The notes under the pieces are model-generated. The model did no database searches, had not been told where the DNA came from, and saw only the letters and a list, made by a program, of their open reading frames with translations. From VRUE01 sp963695835 (GTDB taxonomy: Bacteria > Actinomycetota > Thermoleophilia > Solirubrobacterales > 70-9), in assembly GCA_963695835.1 (NCBI GenBank), contig CAVOHR010000003.1, positions 1 through 64,000 on the forward strand: 64,000 bases of DNA, in the 5' to 3' direction. The position numbers were made by a program, and so were the translations under genes. Every line of letters begins with the position of its first letter. Positions within the stretch are counted from its first letter, which is position 1. Below, in pieces: positions 49,176-57,603 of this stretch.

Positions 49176-51095
49176 ATGGCCCAAGCAACTGAAGCGCCCC
49201 CGAGCACAGAGGCACCGCCGCCCAAGCGGATGACGAGCCTCGATCCCGACCAGGGAGCTGCGGTCCACGCGGCCCTGGAGCGCCCGCTACTCGTTGTCGC
49301 CGGGCCCGGCGCGGGCAAGACCCGCGTCCTGACCCAGCGGATCGTCCATCTGGTTCGTAGCGGCGCCGCGGCGCCGACCCAGATCGTGGCGATCACCTTC
49401 ACCAACGCGGCGGCGGCAGAGATGGCCGAGCGGGTGGAGGCCGAGCTGGAGGCCGAGCAGGTGGGGGTGCGGATCTCGACGATCCACGCCCTCGCAGCGC
49501 AGGTCGTCCGTCGCCACCCCGAGGCCGTCGGCTTGGACGCGCAGTTCTCGATCTTCGACAACGACGACCAGCTACAGCTGGCTCGCTCGGCGGTCGAGAG
49601 AGCTGAGCTCGAGGTCGACCCGCACGAGCTGGCGCGCCGGATTGGCAACGCGAAGGCCAACCTCGAGGACTCGGCGCTGTGGACGGTCAGGGGCGAACTC
49701 GCAATGGCGAGAGCCTTCAACCTCTACGAGGCCGACCTGCTCGCAGCGAATGCCCTCGACTTCGAGGGCCTGGTACGCGCCGCCGTCCTCATCCTCTCCG
49801 ACGATCGGATCGCGGCCGGTTGGCGGGTCAATGTGAAAGCGCTTCTGGTCGACGAGTTCCATGACGTCTCCGAGTGCCAGTTCGCATTCATCCGTCTCCT
49901 GGTGCCGAGTGGCGCCGGGCTGACGGTGGTCGCCGACGACGATCAGATCGTCTACGCATTCCGCGGCGCCGACCCGGAATTCACGGTGGACTTCGAGCGC
50001 TACTTCCCCGCTGCGGAGGCGGTTGTCCTGCGTCGCAACTACCGCTCCCACGGGGGGATCGTCGACTGTGCACTGCGCCTGATCGCCCACAACGAGCATC
50101 GCCGCCCCAAGGCGCTCGTCGCCGCGCATGGCGAGGGTCCGATCCCGATCTATGAGCGCTATGAGTCAGAGGAAGACGAGGCCGAGGCGATCGCCGCTTG
50201 GGCCCAGAGTCACATCGAGGCTGGCGGCAGGCCGCGTCAGCTGGGGGTGCTGACGCGGATGCGAAGCATGCGGGTTCGCCAGGACTTGGAGATCGCCCTT
50301 GCGACCCGAGGCATCCCCTACACCACCCTGGGGGAGCGGGCGCTGTGGGAACGCTCGGAGGTCCGCGACGCGCTCGCCTGGTTGACGCTCACCGTCAACC
50401 CGGCCAACTCCGCCGCCTTCGCCCGGGCCCTGGAATCGCGGCCGGGCCTGGGGCCGGCGACTGCCCGTTCCCTTGTGGAGGTCGCCAAGGCGCGGGGGAT
50501 GAGCTATGAGGCGATCTGCCTGGTGCCCTGGGAGGGGGGCATCGGCCAAAAGCGCGGCGAGACGGCGATCGAGTTTGGGGAGTCGATGGCGACGATCCGA
50601 TCGACGGCAGCCGAAGGCAATAAAGAGTTCAAGACGCTGGTCGGCGACATCATCGTGATCTCGGGCATCCCCGAGCGCCTGCGAAAGAAGGGCAAGGCTG
50701 GCAGGGGGCAGCTGGGCAGCGTCCGCGAGCTGTTTCGCGCCGCCCGCTCCTACCAGCAGCAGTGTGAGGCGGAGGGCGTCGCCCCCCGTCTGTCCGAGTT
50801 CCTGCAGGAGCTCTCCCTGCACTCCGGCGAGAGCCACCGCCAAAGCGATGCGCTCGCCCTCGGCACCGTTCACGCGGTCAAGGGCCTGGAGTTCCTGCAC
50901 GTCTGGGTCGCCGGCCTGGAGGAGGGTGTGATGCCCTCGACCCGCTCGCTGCAGGAGGGCCGCACCGAGGAGGAGCGGCGCCTCTGTTACGTGGCGCTGA
51001 CCCGCGCCCGCGAGAGCCTCGTCATCTCCAGTTCCGCGCGGCGCTGGGGCAGGGCGGCGAAGACCTCGCGCTTCGTCTCCGAGGCGGGCCTCTAA
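49176..51095 (+). CDS. UvrD/Rep-type superfamily 1 helicase
   Basis: A 639-aa protein with SF1 motifs: Walker A AGPGAGKT (about 42-49), ITFTNAAAAEMAER, LLVDEFHD, TVVADDDQIVYAFRGA (motif III), LRRNYRS, GTVHAVKGLEFLHVWVAG (motif V) and LCYVALTRARE (motif VI). It would unwind DNA 3' to 5', as Rep, PcrA and UvrD do, for replication or transfer of the element. GAAGGAGG before ATG 49176. It stands between the small-gene array and the recombination genes, with which it would cooperate. Confidence 0.9.
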   Translation: MAQATEAPPSTEAPPPKRMTSLDPDQGAAVHAALERPLLVVAGPGAGKTRVLTQRIVHLVRSGAAAPTQIVAITFTNAAAAEMAERVEAELEAEQVGVRISTIHALAAQVVRRHPEAVGLDAQFSIFDNDDQLQLARSAVERAELEVDPHELARRIGNAKANLEDSALWTVRGELAMARAFNLYEADLLAANALDFEGLVRAAVLILSDDRIAAGWRVNVKALLVDEFHDVSECQFAFIRLLVPSGAGLTVVADDDQIVYAFRGADPEFTVDFERYFPAAEAVVLRRNYRSHGGIVDCALRLIAHNEHRRPKALVAAHGEGPIPIYERYESEEDEAEAIAAWAQSHIEAGGRPRQLGVLTRMRSMRVRQDLEIALATRGIPYTTLGERALWERSEVRDALAWLTLTVNPANSAAFARALESRPGLGPATARSLVEVAKARGMSYEAICLVPWEGGIGQKRGETAIEFGESMATIRSTAAEGNKEFKTLVGDIIVISGIPERLRKKGKAGRGQLGSVRELFRAARSYQQQCEAEGVAPRLSEFLQELSLHSGESHRQSDALALGTVHAVKGLEFLHVWVAGLEEGVMPSTRSLQEGRTEEERRLCYVALTRARESLVISSSARRWGRAAKTSRFVSEAGL

Positions 51096-51264
51096 CCCTC
51101 TAACCGCCCGTGCCGGCGGGAGACCGCCGAGTCGCCGGGGCGGGGCCGATCCGGTCCCCGGTCCCCGAGCACACGTCAACGTGGCGCTGGCCCCAAAGGG
51201 TCCCGCGCTGCACCACCCACGGCCCCTCGTGCAGATCGCGCGTGGGTGCCGGAGAGGAGATTTG

Positions 51265-52452
51265 ATGAGCAGCACCGCAGAGCTCGCCAAGCGAAACGGC
51301 GAGCCGAAGATCGACCCCAATCAGTACCGCAGCGCGGTCAAGGCGGGGATGAAGAAGCGCGAACCCGACTCGGACGGTACGTCGCGCCTGGTCGCGCCGA
51401 GCGAGGCTGAGGTCGACCGCTTCCTGATGGAAGCCGCGATCTACGGGCTTGAGCCGCTGGCAGGCCAGATCTATGCCACCTGGGACGACGGGGTGATGAA
51501 GACTGTCGCCCACATCGACGGCCTTCGCCTGCTCGCCGAGCGGACCAAGCGCTACGACGGCCAGGACGACCCCGAATGGTGCGACAAGGAAGGCAACTGG
51601 ACCGACTACTGGGCCGGTGATGACCACCCCCTCGCCGCTCGGGTCAGGGTCCACAAGAAGGGAACCAAAGTGCCGACCACCGGCACCGCCAACTGGCACG
51701 ACTTCGCGCCCCAGACCGAGGTCGGGGCCGGGTCGCTGTGGAGCATGTCCGGCGGCAAGCCTGCCCACATGCTGAGCATCCGAGCCGAGGCTCTTGCGTT
51801 GCGCAAGGCCTTCCCCTCGGAGATGAGCGGCCTCTACACCGCCGAGGAGCTGGGCATCTCGCTCGCCGCCCTCGAGGCCGCTCCCCCCGCCGCCAATACA
51901 CCGAGCATCTCGCCGCCCGTGGCGCCCCCGACGACCGGCGCATCGTCAGCACCCGAGGGTGCCCCTGCGGCGAGAAGCGGAGAGGGGCCCTCGGTCATCG
52001 TCGATCCTCCCGCGACCCAGCCGAGCGGAGCACCCGCGCGCCCGGCGAGTCGCCGCACCCTGGCCCAGGTGCTCGAGTCCGGCGAATACGACAAGCTCCG
52101 AAACGAGCTGACCGAAGCGCTCTTCGACCAGCTCCCCGACCGGCTCACCGACGAGCAGACCAGGCAGCTTGCGGCTTTGTTGCGCGAAGCCGACGAGGCG
52201 GGGATCACGGCCGTCGAGTTGGAGCGCCTCTGCAAGGTCGCGCTCAGGGAGCCCAACGTCGAGGCCCGGGGCAAGGCGCTATTGGACTGGGTCGCGGAGC
52301 GCCGCAAGAAGGCCGAGGCGCAAGAGCCGACCGCCGCGGCCGATGTCGACAGGGGCTCAGGGCCCGTGACGGAGCCTGAGGCGGGCGAAGGTAGAGACGA
52401 TGCCCCGACCTCGCTGCCCGATCGCGACCCGGGTCCCGAACCCACCCCGTGA
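51265..52452 (+). CDS. RecT/Bet-type single-strand annealing protein
   Basis: A 395-aa protein. Residues 40-215 match the Redbeta/Bet-RecT family: VAPSEAEVDRFLMEAAIYGL, LAGQIYATWDDGVMKTVAH, GLRLLAERT, RVHKKGTKVPTTG and LSIRAEALALRKAFPSEMSG. A Pro/Ala-rich linker follows, then a helical tail. It anneals single strands, which promotes recombination and circle closure. GGAGAGGAGA before ATG 51265. It overlaps the exonuclease gene (GTGA), as expected for a partner pair. Confidence 0.85.
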   Translation: MSSTAELAKRNGEPKIDPNQYRSAVKAGMKKREPDSDGTSRLVAPSEAEVDRFLMEAAIYGLEPLAGQIYATWDDGVMKTVAHIDGLRLLAERTKRYDGQDDPEWCDKEGNWTDYWAGDDHPLAARVRVHKKGTKVPTTGTANWHDFAPQTEVGAGSLWSMSGGKPAHMLSIRAEALALRKAFPSEMSGLYTAEELGISLAALEAAPPAANTPSISPPVAPPTTGASSAPEGAPAARSGEGPSVIVDPPATQPSGAPARPASRRTLAQVLESGEYDKLRNELTEALFDQLPDRLTDEQTRQLAALLREADEAGITAVELERLCKVALREPNVEARGKALLDWVAERRKKAEAQEPTAAADVDRGSGPVTEPEAGEGRDDAPTSLPDRDPGPEPTP

Positions 52453-53327
52453 GTGCCACCACCACGGCAGCGCCGGCGCTGCGGGTGCCGCTGCAACTGC
52501 CGCAGCGCCGCTATGGCTACGGCTACCGCCTCGACGTCCTCTCGCCGGCCAGCATTCGCGCCTTTGAGAAATGCCCGGAGGCGTTTCGCCGCCGCTACCT
52601 GCTGGGGGAGAAGGTTCCGCCGAACCTCTCGATGACGCTCGGCTCGGTGGTGGGCGACGCCCTCGCCCACTTCTTCCAGGGCAAGATCGACGGCCGCCCG
52701 CCCGGCGCCAAGGAGCTCGACGATCTCGTTCTCGAGCTCTTCGCGGCGAAGATCGCCGAAGCCGTCCTCGTCCCCGACGACGACCCCGAGGGGGGCAAGG
52801 GCCAGTGCCGCGCGGGGGTGGCCGACTACCTGGAGGAGCTGGCTCCAAGCGTCACGCCGATCTCGGTCGAGAGGCGCGCGAGCTTCCGCTTCTGCGAGGA
52901 GCAGGAGTGGAACTTCGTCTGCTACTTAGACCTCAAGTGCGCCAAACAGCTCTCCGACCTGAAATTCGGAAAGTCCTGGGTCAAGGAGATCCGCGCCGCC
53001 AGGGACTTGCAAGCGACTGCCCAGACCTACCTGCGCTGGGCGGAGGGCAACCCGGCCGAGTTCGTTTTTCACACGGGACTCCTCGAGCCCGAGGGGGCCC
53101 CACGCTGGAGTGTCGTTCCCGCGCCCCGCACCCTCGCGCAGCTACGTGGCTTTGAGCGCCGTGTCGCCCGTGTGGCCCGCCAGATCGTCCACCTGGATCA
53201 GACCGAGCCCGGCGAGTGGCCGCTGTCTTCGGACTTCGGCTGGTGGTGCGCGCCTCGGGTCGGGACGGATGGCTGCCCCTATTGGGACAGCTGCCCGGTC
53301 GGTGGCGGCGCGGCGGCGGTCGCGTGA
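52449..53327 (+). CDS. Cas4/RecB-like PD-(D/E)xK exonuclease with Cys cluster
   Basis: A 292-aa protein. Near the start SPASIRAFEKCPEAFRRRYL holds the first Cys of the Fe-S type cluster. NFVCYLDLK and SDLKFGKSWVKEI give the Asp...D-x-K active site. The last Cys are at WWCAPRVGTDGCPYWDSC. This is the architecture of RecB-family/Cas4-type nucleases that resect ends for RecT-like annealers. It follows RecT by a four-base overlap, so the two form a Red-like pair. Confidence 0.8.
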   Translation: MSATTTAAPALRVPLQLPQRRYGYGYRLDVLSPASIRAFEKCPEAFRRRYLLGEKVPPNLSMTLGSVVGDALAHFFQGKIDGRPPGAKELDDLVLELFAAKIAEAVLVPDDDPEGGKGQCRAGVADYLEELAPSVTPISVERRASFRFCEEQEWNFVCYLDLKCAKQLSDLKFGKSWVKEIRAARDLQATAQTYLRWAEGNPAEFVFHTGLLEPEGAPRWSVVPAPRTLAQLRGFERRVARVARQIVHLDQTEPGEWPLSSDFGWWCAPRVGTDGCPYWDSCPVGGGAAAVA

Positions 53328-53653
53328 GTCCAGCGACGCTGGTCAAGCAAGCTCGGAAGGTGGAGCTGACCGAGGAGCAGCTTGGGATGGTGTGTCTCGA
53401 CGGCGCCCGACATTCGCTGGTTTGGATCCACAACGCCGAGCGAACGGTGAGCGTCGTCGTCGATCGTCCCGAGCAGGGCTCCGAGAAGGTGATCCGCCTG
53501 ATCGGCGCCTTCGGCACGGCGGAGGACTTCGACGTGATCGAGCCGCTGATCGCCGACTTCGAAGAGCACTATGTCAAGTGCCCGCGACGGGAGCGAATCC
53601 GCCCCCGTCCGCTTGAGCCCGAGGACCTGATCGCGCCGCTCGGCTCTGAGTAG
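53324..53653 (+). CDS. Small unknown protein
   Basis: A 109-aa protein (SPATLVKQARKVELTEEQ; HSLVWIHNAERTVSVVVDR; DFDVIEPLIADFEEHYVKC). GTGA overlap with the exonuclease gene. No motif; it could be an accessory of the RecT/exonuclease pair. Confidence 0.5.
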   Translation: MSPATLVKQARKVELTEEQLGMVCLDGARHSLVWIHNAERTVSVVVDRPEQGSEKVIRLIGAFGTAEDFDVIEPLIADFEEHYVKCPRRERIRPRPLEPEDLIAPLGSE

Positions 53654-53844
53654 GGCCTAGCCGCTCGGCGTCCTCGGCGCCCGAGCCCGGGCACCGGGAC
53701 CGACCTTGCTGCGTCGCCTCGTGGCTGGCGCAAGTGAGCCCGACTGCGCTCGCCGGCTGCCCGAACGGCAGCGGCAGCGCGCAGCCGCCGCGTCCAGAGC
53801 GGCGCGGCGAGACCGCATCACAACAGATTCGAAGGAGGAAGCAG

Positions 53845-55533
53845 ATGCCTGCAGAGATGGGCGAGTTGCGCATGGTGAAGGTCGAGGAAATCCTCGTCGA
53901 CCACGCGAAGAACCCACGCGGGGAAATCACCAAAGAGGACATCGTCGAGCTGGTCGCCTCGGTCCGCGAGAACGGAGTGACCCAGCCCGTGCTTTGCACC
54001 CAGGGAGAGGAGGGGCTCGAACTCGTCGCCGGCTACCGCCGCGTTGCGGCCTGCAAGGAAGCGGAGGTGGCAGAGATCCCCGCCTACGTGCGCGACAGCG
54101 AGCGTCGTGACACCTATGCGCTGATCGAGAACCTGCCCGGCTTGCGCAAGGACATGACCCCGATCGCCGAGGCGAGGGCGATGCAGAGGATCGCGCAGGG
54201 CGCAGGCCTCAACCAGAAAGCGCTCGCGAAGCGACTTGGCAAGTCGCCTGGCTTCGTCGCCGAACGGCTGCGGATGCTGCGCTTGCCCGAGGCGGTTCAG
54301 GACGTCTTCATCTGCGGCCGACCGGGCATTTCGGTCGTCCCGCAGCTTGAGGCGATCGCCAAGGTATCCGAGGCCGTGGCAGCACGTGTCGCCCAGCTGG
54401 CCGCCGCCGAGGAGGAGATAGAGCGACTGCTGCGATCCGCACCCGACCGCGTGTTGAGCCGCCTCGAGCGCCAGCTCGTCGCGGAGCGAGGCACGATCGA
54501 GGTCGCAGAGGGTCGCACCGCTCCCCGCCCGCCCGCCGAGGGCGAGTTGGTGATCTTGGAAGTCGGTGGCTATCACGGCGTCGACATCTCCGAGCTGGCT
54601 ATCTCCGAGGAGCGCCGCACGCAGCTGGCGAAGCGGCTCGCCGCCCTCGAAGAGCGCGAGGTCGATTCCTTCCGGCCCGGGGAAGAATTCACGATCAGGC
54701 TCGGGGAGCACGATCTCGACGCGCTGCGGGCCCTCGGCGTCCTGCTGGAGTACGACGACGAGGACAACTACTACGTCCAGCGCTTCTGCTTTCACTCCGA
54801 CGCGGTCCTCGACCGCATGGAGCTGGCGCTGGAGGAAGCCGAGACCGAGGCGAAAGCCGCTCGCGATGCCCAGGTTCAGAAGGCCCGGAGCAAGGCCGAG
54901 GCGGAGGGCAGAGAGGTCCCCGAGGACGCCGATCCGGCCGAGATCCTCGCCGAGAAGAAGCGCGAGGAACGAGCTGAGGAGCTGAAAGAAGCCCGCGAGA
55001 AGCGCACCACCGCGCACCGGGTCAACCTCGACCTGGGGCGCAGGCTGCTGAAGCGGCGCGCCCGCAAGCGCACCGAGAAGCGTCGGCGCGAGTTGGTCCG
55101 TGCGCTTGCCCTGCACGCGATCTCCACGGAGGAACACCTGGCGGGCCTGGGGGCGAGGCTGATCTATGAAACCTGGCAGGAGGTCGAACAGAAAACGCTG
55201 AAAAGCGGCAAGCCCGGCGCGGTGAAAATCACGCACCTGGAGCCGCGGAAGGCCACGGAGCGGCTGCGCAAGGAGGTCAGGGGCGCCAAAGCCCTCGACG
55301 ACATCCTCGACATCATCGGCAATGCCCTGGTTGGCGCCGTCTATGCCTCCGAGGAGGAGCTGGCGGTCTCGCGCCGTGTCTGCGGATACCAGGGACGGCT
55401 GCGCTATGGCACGACCGGCTCGATCCGCAAGGCGATTGACGAAGAGGCCAAAGGAGTGTTGCCGCCAGAGCTTGTCGAGGAGCTGAAGCGTTCCCGCGAG
55501 GCCGGCTACGAGGAATCCAGGTTCCCCTACTAG
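53845..55533 (+). CDS. ParB-like DNA-binding protein with long C-terminal extension
   Basis: A 562-aa protein. The N-terminus is a ParB/Srx domain (PAEMGELRMVKVEEILVDHA; DIVELVASVRENGVTQPVL; VAGYRRVAACKEA, the Arg-rich box about 62-69), followed by a helix-turn-helix (QKALAKRLGKSPGFVAERLR, about 125-144). The remaining 400 residues are charged helices and a domain unlike standard ParB. There is no ParA nearby, so it may silence, regulate or spread along the element rather than partition it. GAAGGAGGA precedes ATG 53845. Confidence 0.75.
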   Translation: MPAEMGELRMVKVEEILVDHAKNPRGEITKEDIVELVASVRENGVTQPVLCTQGEEGLELVAGYRRVAACKEAEVAEIPAYVRDSERRDTYALIENLPGLRKDMTPIAEARAMQRIAQGAGLNQKALAKRLGKSPGFVAERLRMLRLPEAVQDVFICGRPGISVVPQLEAIAKVSEAVAARVAQLAAAEEEIERLLRSAPDRVLSRLERQLVAERGTIEVAEGRTAPRPPAEGELVILEVGGYHGVDISELAISEERRTQLAKRLAALEEREVDSFRPGEEFTIRLGEHDLDALRALGVLLEYDDEDNYYVQRFCFHSDAVLDRMELALEEAETEAKAARDAQVQKARSKAEAEGREVPEDADPAEILAEKKREERAEELKEAREKRTTAHRVNLDLGRRLLKRRARKRTEKRRRELVRALALHAISTEEHLAGLGARLIYETWQEVEQKTLKSGKPGAVKITHLEPRKATERLRKEVRGAKALDDILDIIGNALVGAVYASEEELAVSRRVCGYQGRLRYGTTGSIRKAIDEEAKGVLPPELVEELKRSREAGYEESRFPY

Positions 55534-55548
55534 CCCCGGTGCTGGCGA

Positions 55549-55574
55549 GGGGGCGGCGAGCGCTCGCCGCCCCC
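55549..55574 (+). promoter_or_regulatory. 26-bp perfect GC palindrome upstream of the ArdC-like gene
   Basis: GGGGGCGGCGAGC is followed without interruption by its exact complement, a loop-free 13-bp inverted repeat. The ribosome site AGAGGAGAAG and TTG 55604 follow at about 30 bases. It is the strongest member of the hairpin series and could be terminator-like or a protein site. Confidence 0.6.
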
Positions 55575-55603
55575 TGCGCCTCGGGCTCAGAGAGGAGAAG
55601 CAA

Positions 55604-56632
55604 TTGACTACCGAGACACAGGAGCCGCCGCGCGCTCGCGGCGCACCGACGCGGAAGGCTCGACCAACGAGCGCCGCCCGCGGCACGCTGTGCGGAGGCA
55701 AGAAGGCAGCGGGCGCCCGCGGGAAAGGAGGCGCGGCGGGGGCACGCAAATCCCGGCGCAAACGCTCCACGGCTAAGGCTCGCCGCTCGGAGGCTCGCCT
55801 GCGAGAGGCGCGAGAATCTTTCGCCGGCGCCCTTGAGCAGCTGCGCAGCGAGGAGAGCTTTCGGGGCTGGCTGGAGGCGCAGCGGCGGCTGTATCGCTAC
55901 TCGCCTCGAAACATCCTCTGGATCCTTTTCCAGAACCCCGACGCGACCTATGTCGCCTCCTACAAACGCTGGAAGGAGGATCTCGGCTACCAGGTCCGCC
56001 GCGGCGAGGAAAGCCTGAAGATCTGGGTGCGCAGCTCGCACAAGGTCACCGAGACCGACCCCGAGACTGGCGAGGAGGTCGAGGTGCGCCGGCCCTTCTA
56101 CCTGGTCGGCGGTGTCTTCGACCGCTCTCAGGTCGATCCCATCCCCGGCGAGGCAAAGCCGCTCGCGCCGCCACCGCCGGCAGCGATCAGCGGCGACTCC
56201 CATGCTTGGGCGATCCCGGGCCTCGAGTCCTACGCCGCCGAGCTGGGCTTCGAGGTGCGCCGCATGGCGCTGCCGGAGGGCAAAGACGGCTTCTGCGACT
56301 ACGACCAGCGCCTGATCGGAGTGGAGGAGTCTCTCGCCCCCAACGGGCAGGTGCGCGTTCTCTCCCACGAGGACGCCCACGCCCTCGGGATCGACTACGA
56401 GACCTTCGGTCGCCGCCGCGCCGAGGCGATCGTCGACTGCGCCGCCCACATCGTTTGCGCTCGTATCGGTCTCGACGTCTCAGCCGCGACGGTTCCCTAC
56501 GTCGCCGCTTGGGCGAAGGAGGACAGCGAGGTGATCGCCCGCGACGCCGGCGAGATCGACCGCGTCGCGCGGGCGATCCTGCGCGGCACTGGTTTGGAGC
56601 GCGAGCGCGGGGAAGCGCCGAGCGCGAAGTGA
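55604..56632 (+). CDS. ArdC-like antirestriction protein (ssDNA-binding plus zincin)
   Basis: A 342-aa protein. A basic disordered N-terminus (about 1-65) is followed by the ArdC single-strand-binding region: YSPRNILWILFQNPDATYV, SYKRWKEDLGYQVRRGEE, SLKIWVRSS. The C-terminal metallopeptidase-like domain has HEDAH (255-259, a HExxH zinc motif) and a downstream Glu (AEAIVDCAAH). ArdC protects conjugating single strands from restriction. TTG start at 55604 with AGAGGAGAAG six bases upstream. It is coupled to the following small gene (GTGA). Confidence 0.8.
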   Translation: MTTETQEPPRARGAPTRKARPTSAARGTLCGGKKAAGARGKGGAAGARKSRRKRSTAKARRSEARLREARESFAGALEQLRSEESFRGWLEAQRRLYRYSPRNILWILFQNPDATYVASYKRWKEDLGYQVRRGEESLKIWVRSSHKVTETDPETGEEVEVRRPFYLVGGVFDRSQVDPIPGEAKPLAPPPPAAISGDSHAWAIPGLESYAAELGFEVRRMALPEGKDGFCDYDQRLIGVEESLAPNGQVRVLSHEDAHALGIDYETFGRRRAEAIVDCAAHIVCARIGLDVSAATVPYVAAWAKEDSEVIARDAGEIDRVARAILRGTGLERERGEAPSAK

Positions 56633-56853
56633 GCATCGACGAGGCATACCGCCGAGTGCGAAAGACGGGCTGCATCTTCGGCACCGAGGAGGAGGTCAAA
56701 ACCCAGCTCGCCGACATCGCGGCCTACCTGGGCACGAAGGACCCGATCGAGCTCGGCGCAGCCTTGCTGTTGGAGCAGTCGGGCTATGAGCGCTCCCAGC
56801 TGCAGCTGAGCCTCGACATCGCCGGGGAAGCCGAGCCGGCACCGGAGGACTGA
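56629..56853 (+). CDS. Small unknown protein after the ArdC-like gene
   Basis: A 74-aa helical protein (SIDEAYRRVRKTGCIFGTEE; KDPIELGAALLLEQSG), coupled by GTGA to the ArdC-like gene. It may be an ArdC partner. Family unknown. Confidence 0.5.
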   Translation: MSIDEAYRRVRKTGCIFGTEEEVKTQLADIAAYLGTKDPIELGAALLLEQSGYERSQLQLSLDIAGEAEPAPED

Positions 56854-56861
56854 CGGCGCCG

Positions 56862-56880
56862 GGCGGGTGCCCTGCCCGCC
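56862..56880 (+). promoter_or_regulatory. Intercistronic hairpin
   Basis: GGCGGG-TGCCCTG-CCCGCC; a ribosome site (AAAGGAGAGAG) and ATG 56930 follow about 50 bases later. Confidence 0.4.
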
Positions 56881-56929
56881 TCGCGCGGCGGCTTTCAGTA
56901 GGGCAGGACAACCCCACGAAAGGAGAGAG

Positions 56930-57103
56930 ATGACCATGCACTTTGCAGTGCGCGCTGACATCACCTTTGAAGCGCGCGATGAGGCTGAGGCGCTACAGGC
57001 GGCGAGCGAGATCGCCGAAGCGGCCTCAGAGACGGGGCCAGCGATCGCGGCTGCCGCCAACGTCGCCTGCGCCGATTCCCGGCCGGAGTTGATCCATGGC
57101 TGA
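56930..57103 (+). CDS. Very small unknown protein
   Basis: A 57-aa protein, Ala/Glu-rich helical centre (FEARDEAEALQAASEIAEAA) flanked by a short strand start (HFAVRADIT). AAAGGAGAG before ATG 56930; overlaps the next gene by 8 bases. No family. Confidence 0.45.
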   Translation: MTMHFAVRADITFEARDEAEALQAASEIAEAASETGPAIAAAANVACADSRPELIHG

Positions 57104-57476
57104 AGTGATCGACAACGCCCGCCGCCGCGACCGCGCGGCGCAGGCGGTCGGTTCTTACGACACGGAGGTGACCCGCGGCGCTCGCTCGCCGCGGGTGCGC
57201 TCAGCCGAGGAAGCCGCAGAGGCGATCAGCGAATTGCTCTGCGACCTGCGTCATCTCGCCGACGAGTTCCACCTCGACTGGTACGAGCTCGAGCGCGAGG
57301 GCGAACGCTTCTACCGCAACGAGGCGGAGCGCCATGTCGTAGAGGTCACCACCGAGGGCTTTCAGATCCGCGACACCGAGGCCGACCGTTTGCGTGCCGA
57401 CGTGTGGAGTTCGCGAACCGACGCTGAGACCGCCTGCAACGCGCTCAACGACGAGGTACACGCGAGAGCCGCGTAG
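57096..57476 (+). CDS. Unknown protein
   Basis: A 126-aa protein (AEVIDNARRRDRAAQAV; EAISELLCDLRHLADEFHLD; RNEAERHVVEVTTEGFQIRD). Overlap with the previous gene sets the start at ATG 57096. Mostly helical and charged; no domain recognised. Confidence 0.5.
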   Translation: MAEVIDNARRRDRAAQAVGSYDTEVTRGARSPRVRSAEEAAEAISELLCDLRHLADEFHLDWYELEREGERFYRNEAERHVVEVTTEGFQIRDTEADRLRADVWSSRTDAETACNALNDEVHARAA

Positions 57477-57603
57477 CGCCTGGCTCCCTCGGGGTCGTCC
57501 CACGCGGGTGTGTGGGAGCGAAGCCGTCCAAGCGGGCGGCCGGCAAGCGCAGCAGACGACCAAGGCAGGGTCGCCTCGTGCTCCCCTGCCGGAAAGGAGC
57601 CGG

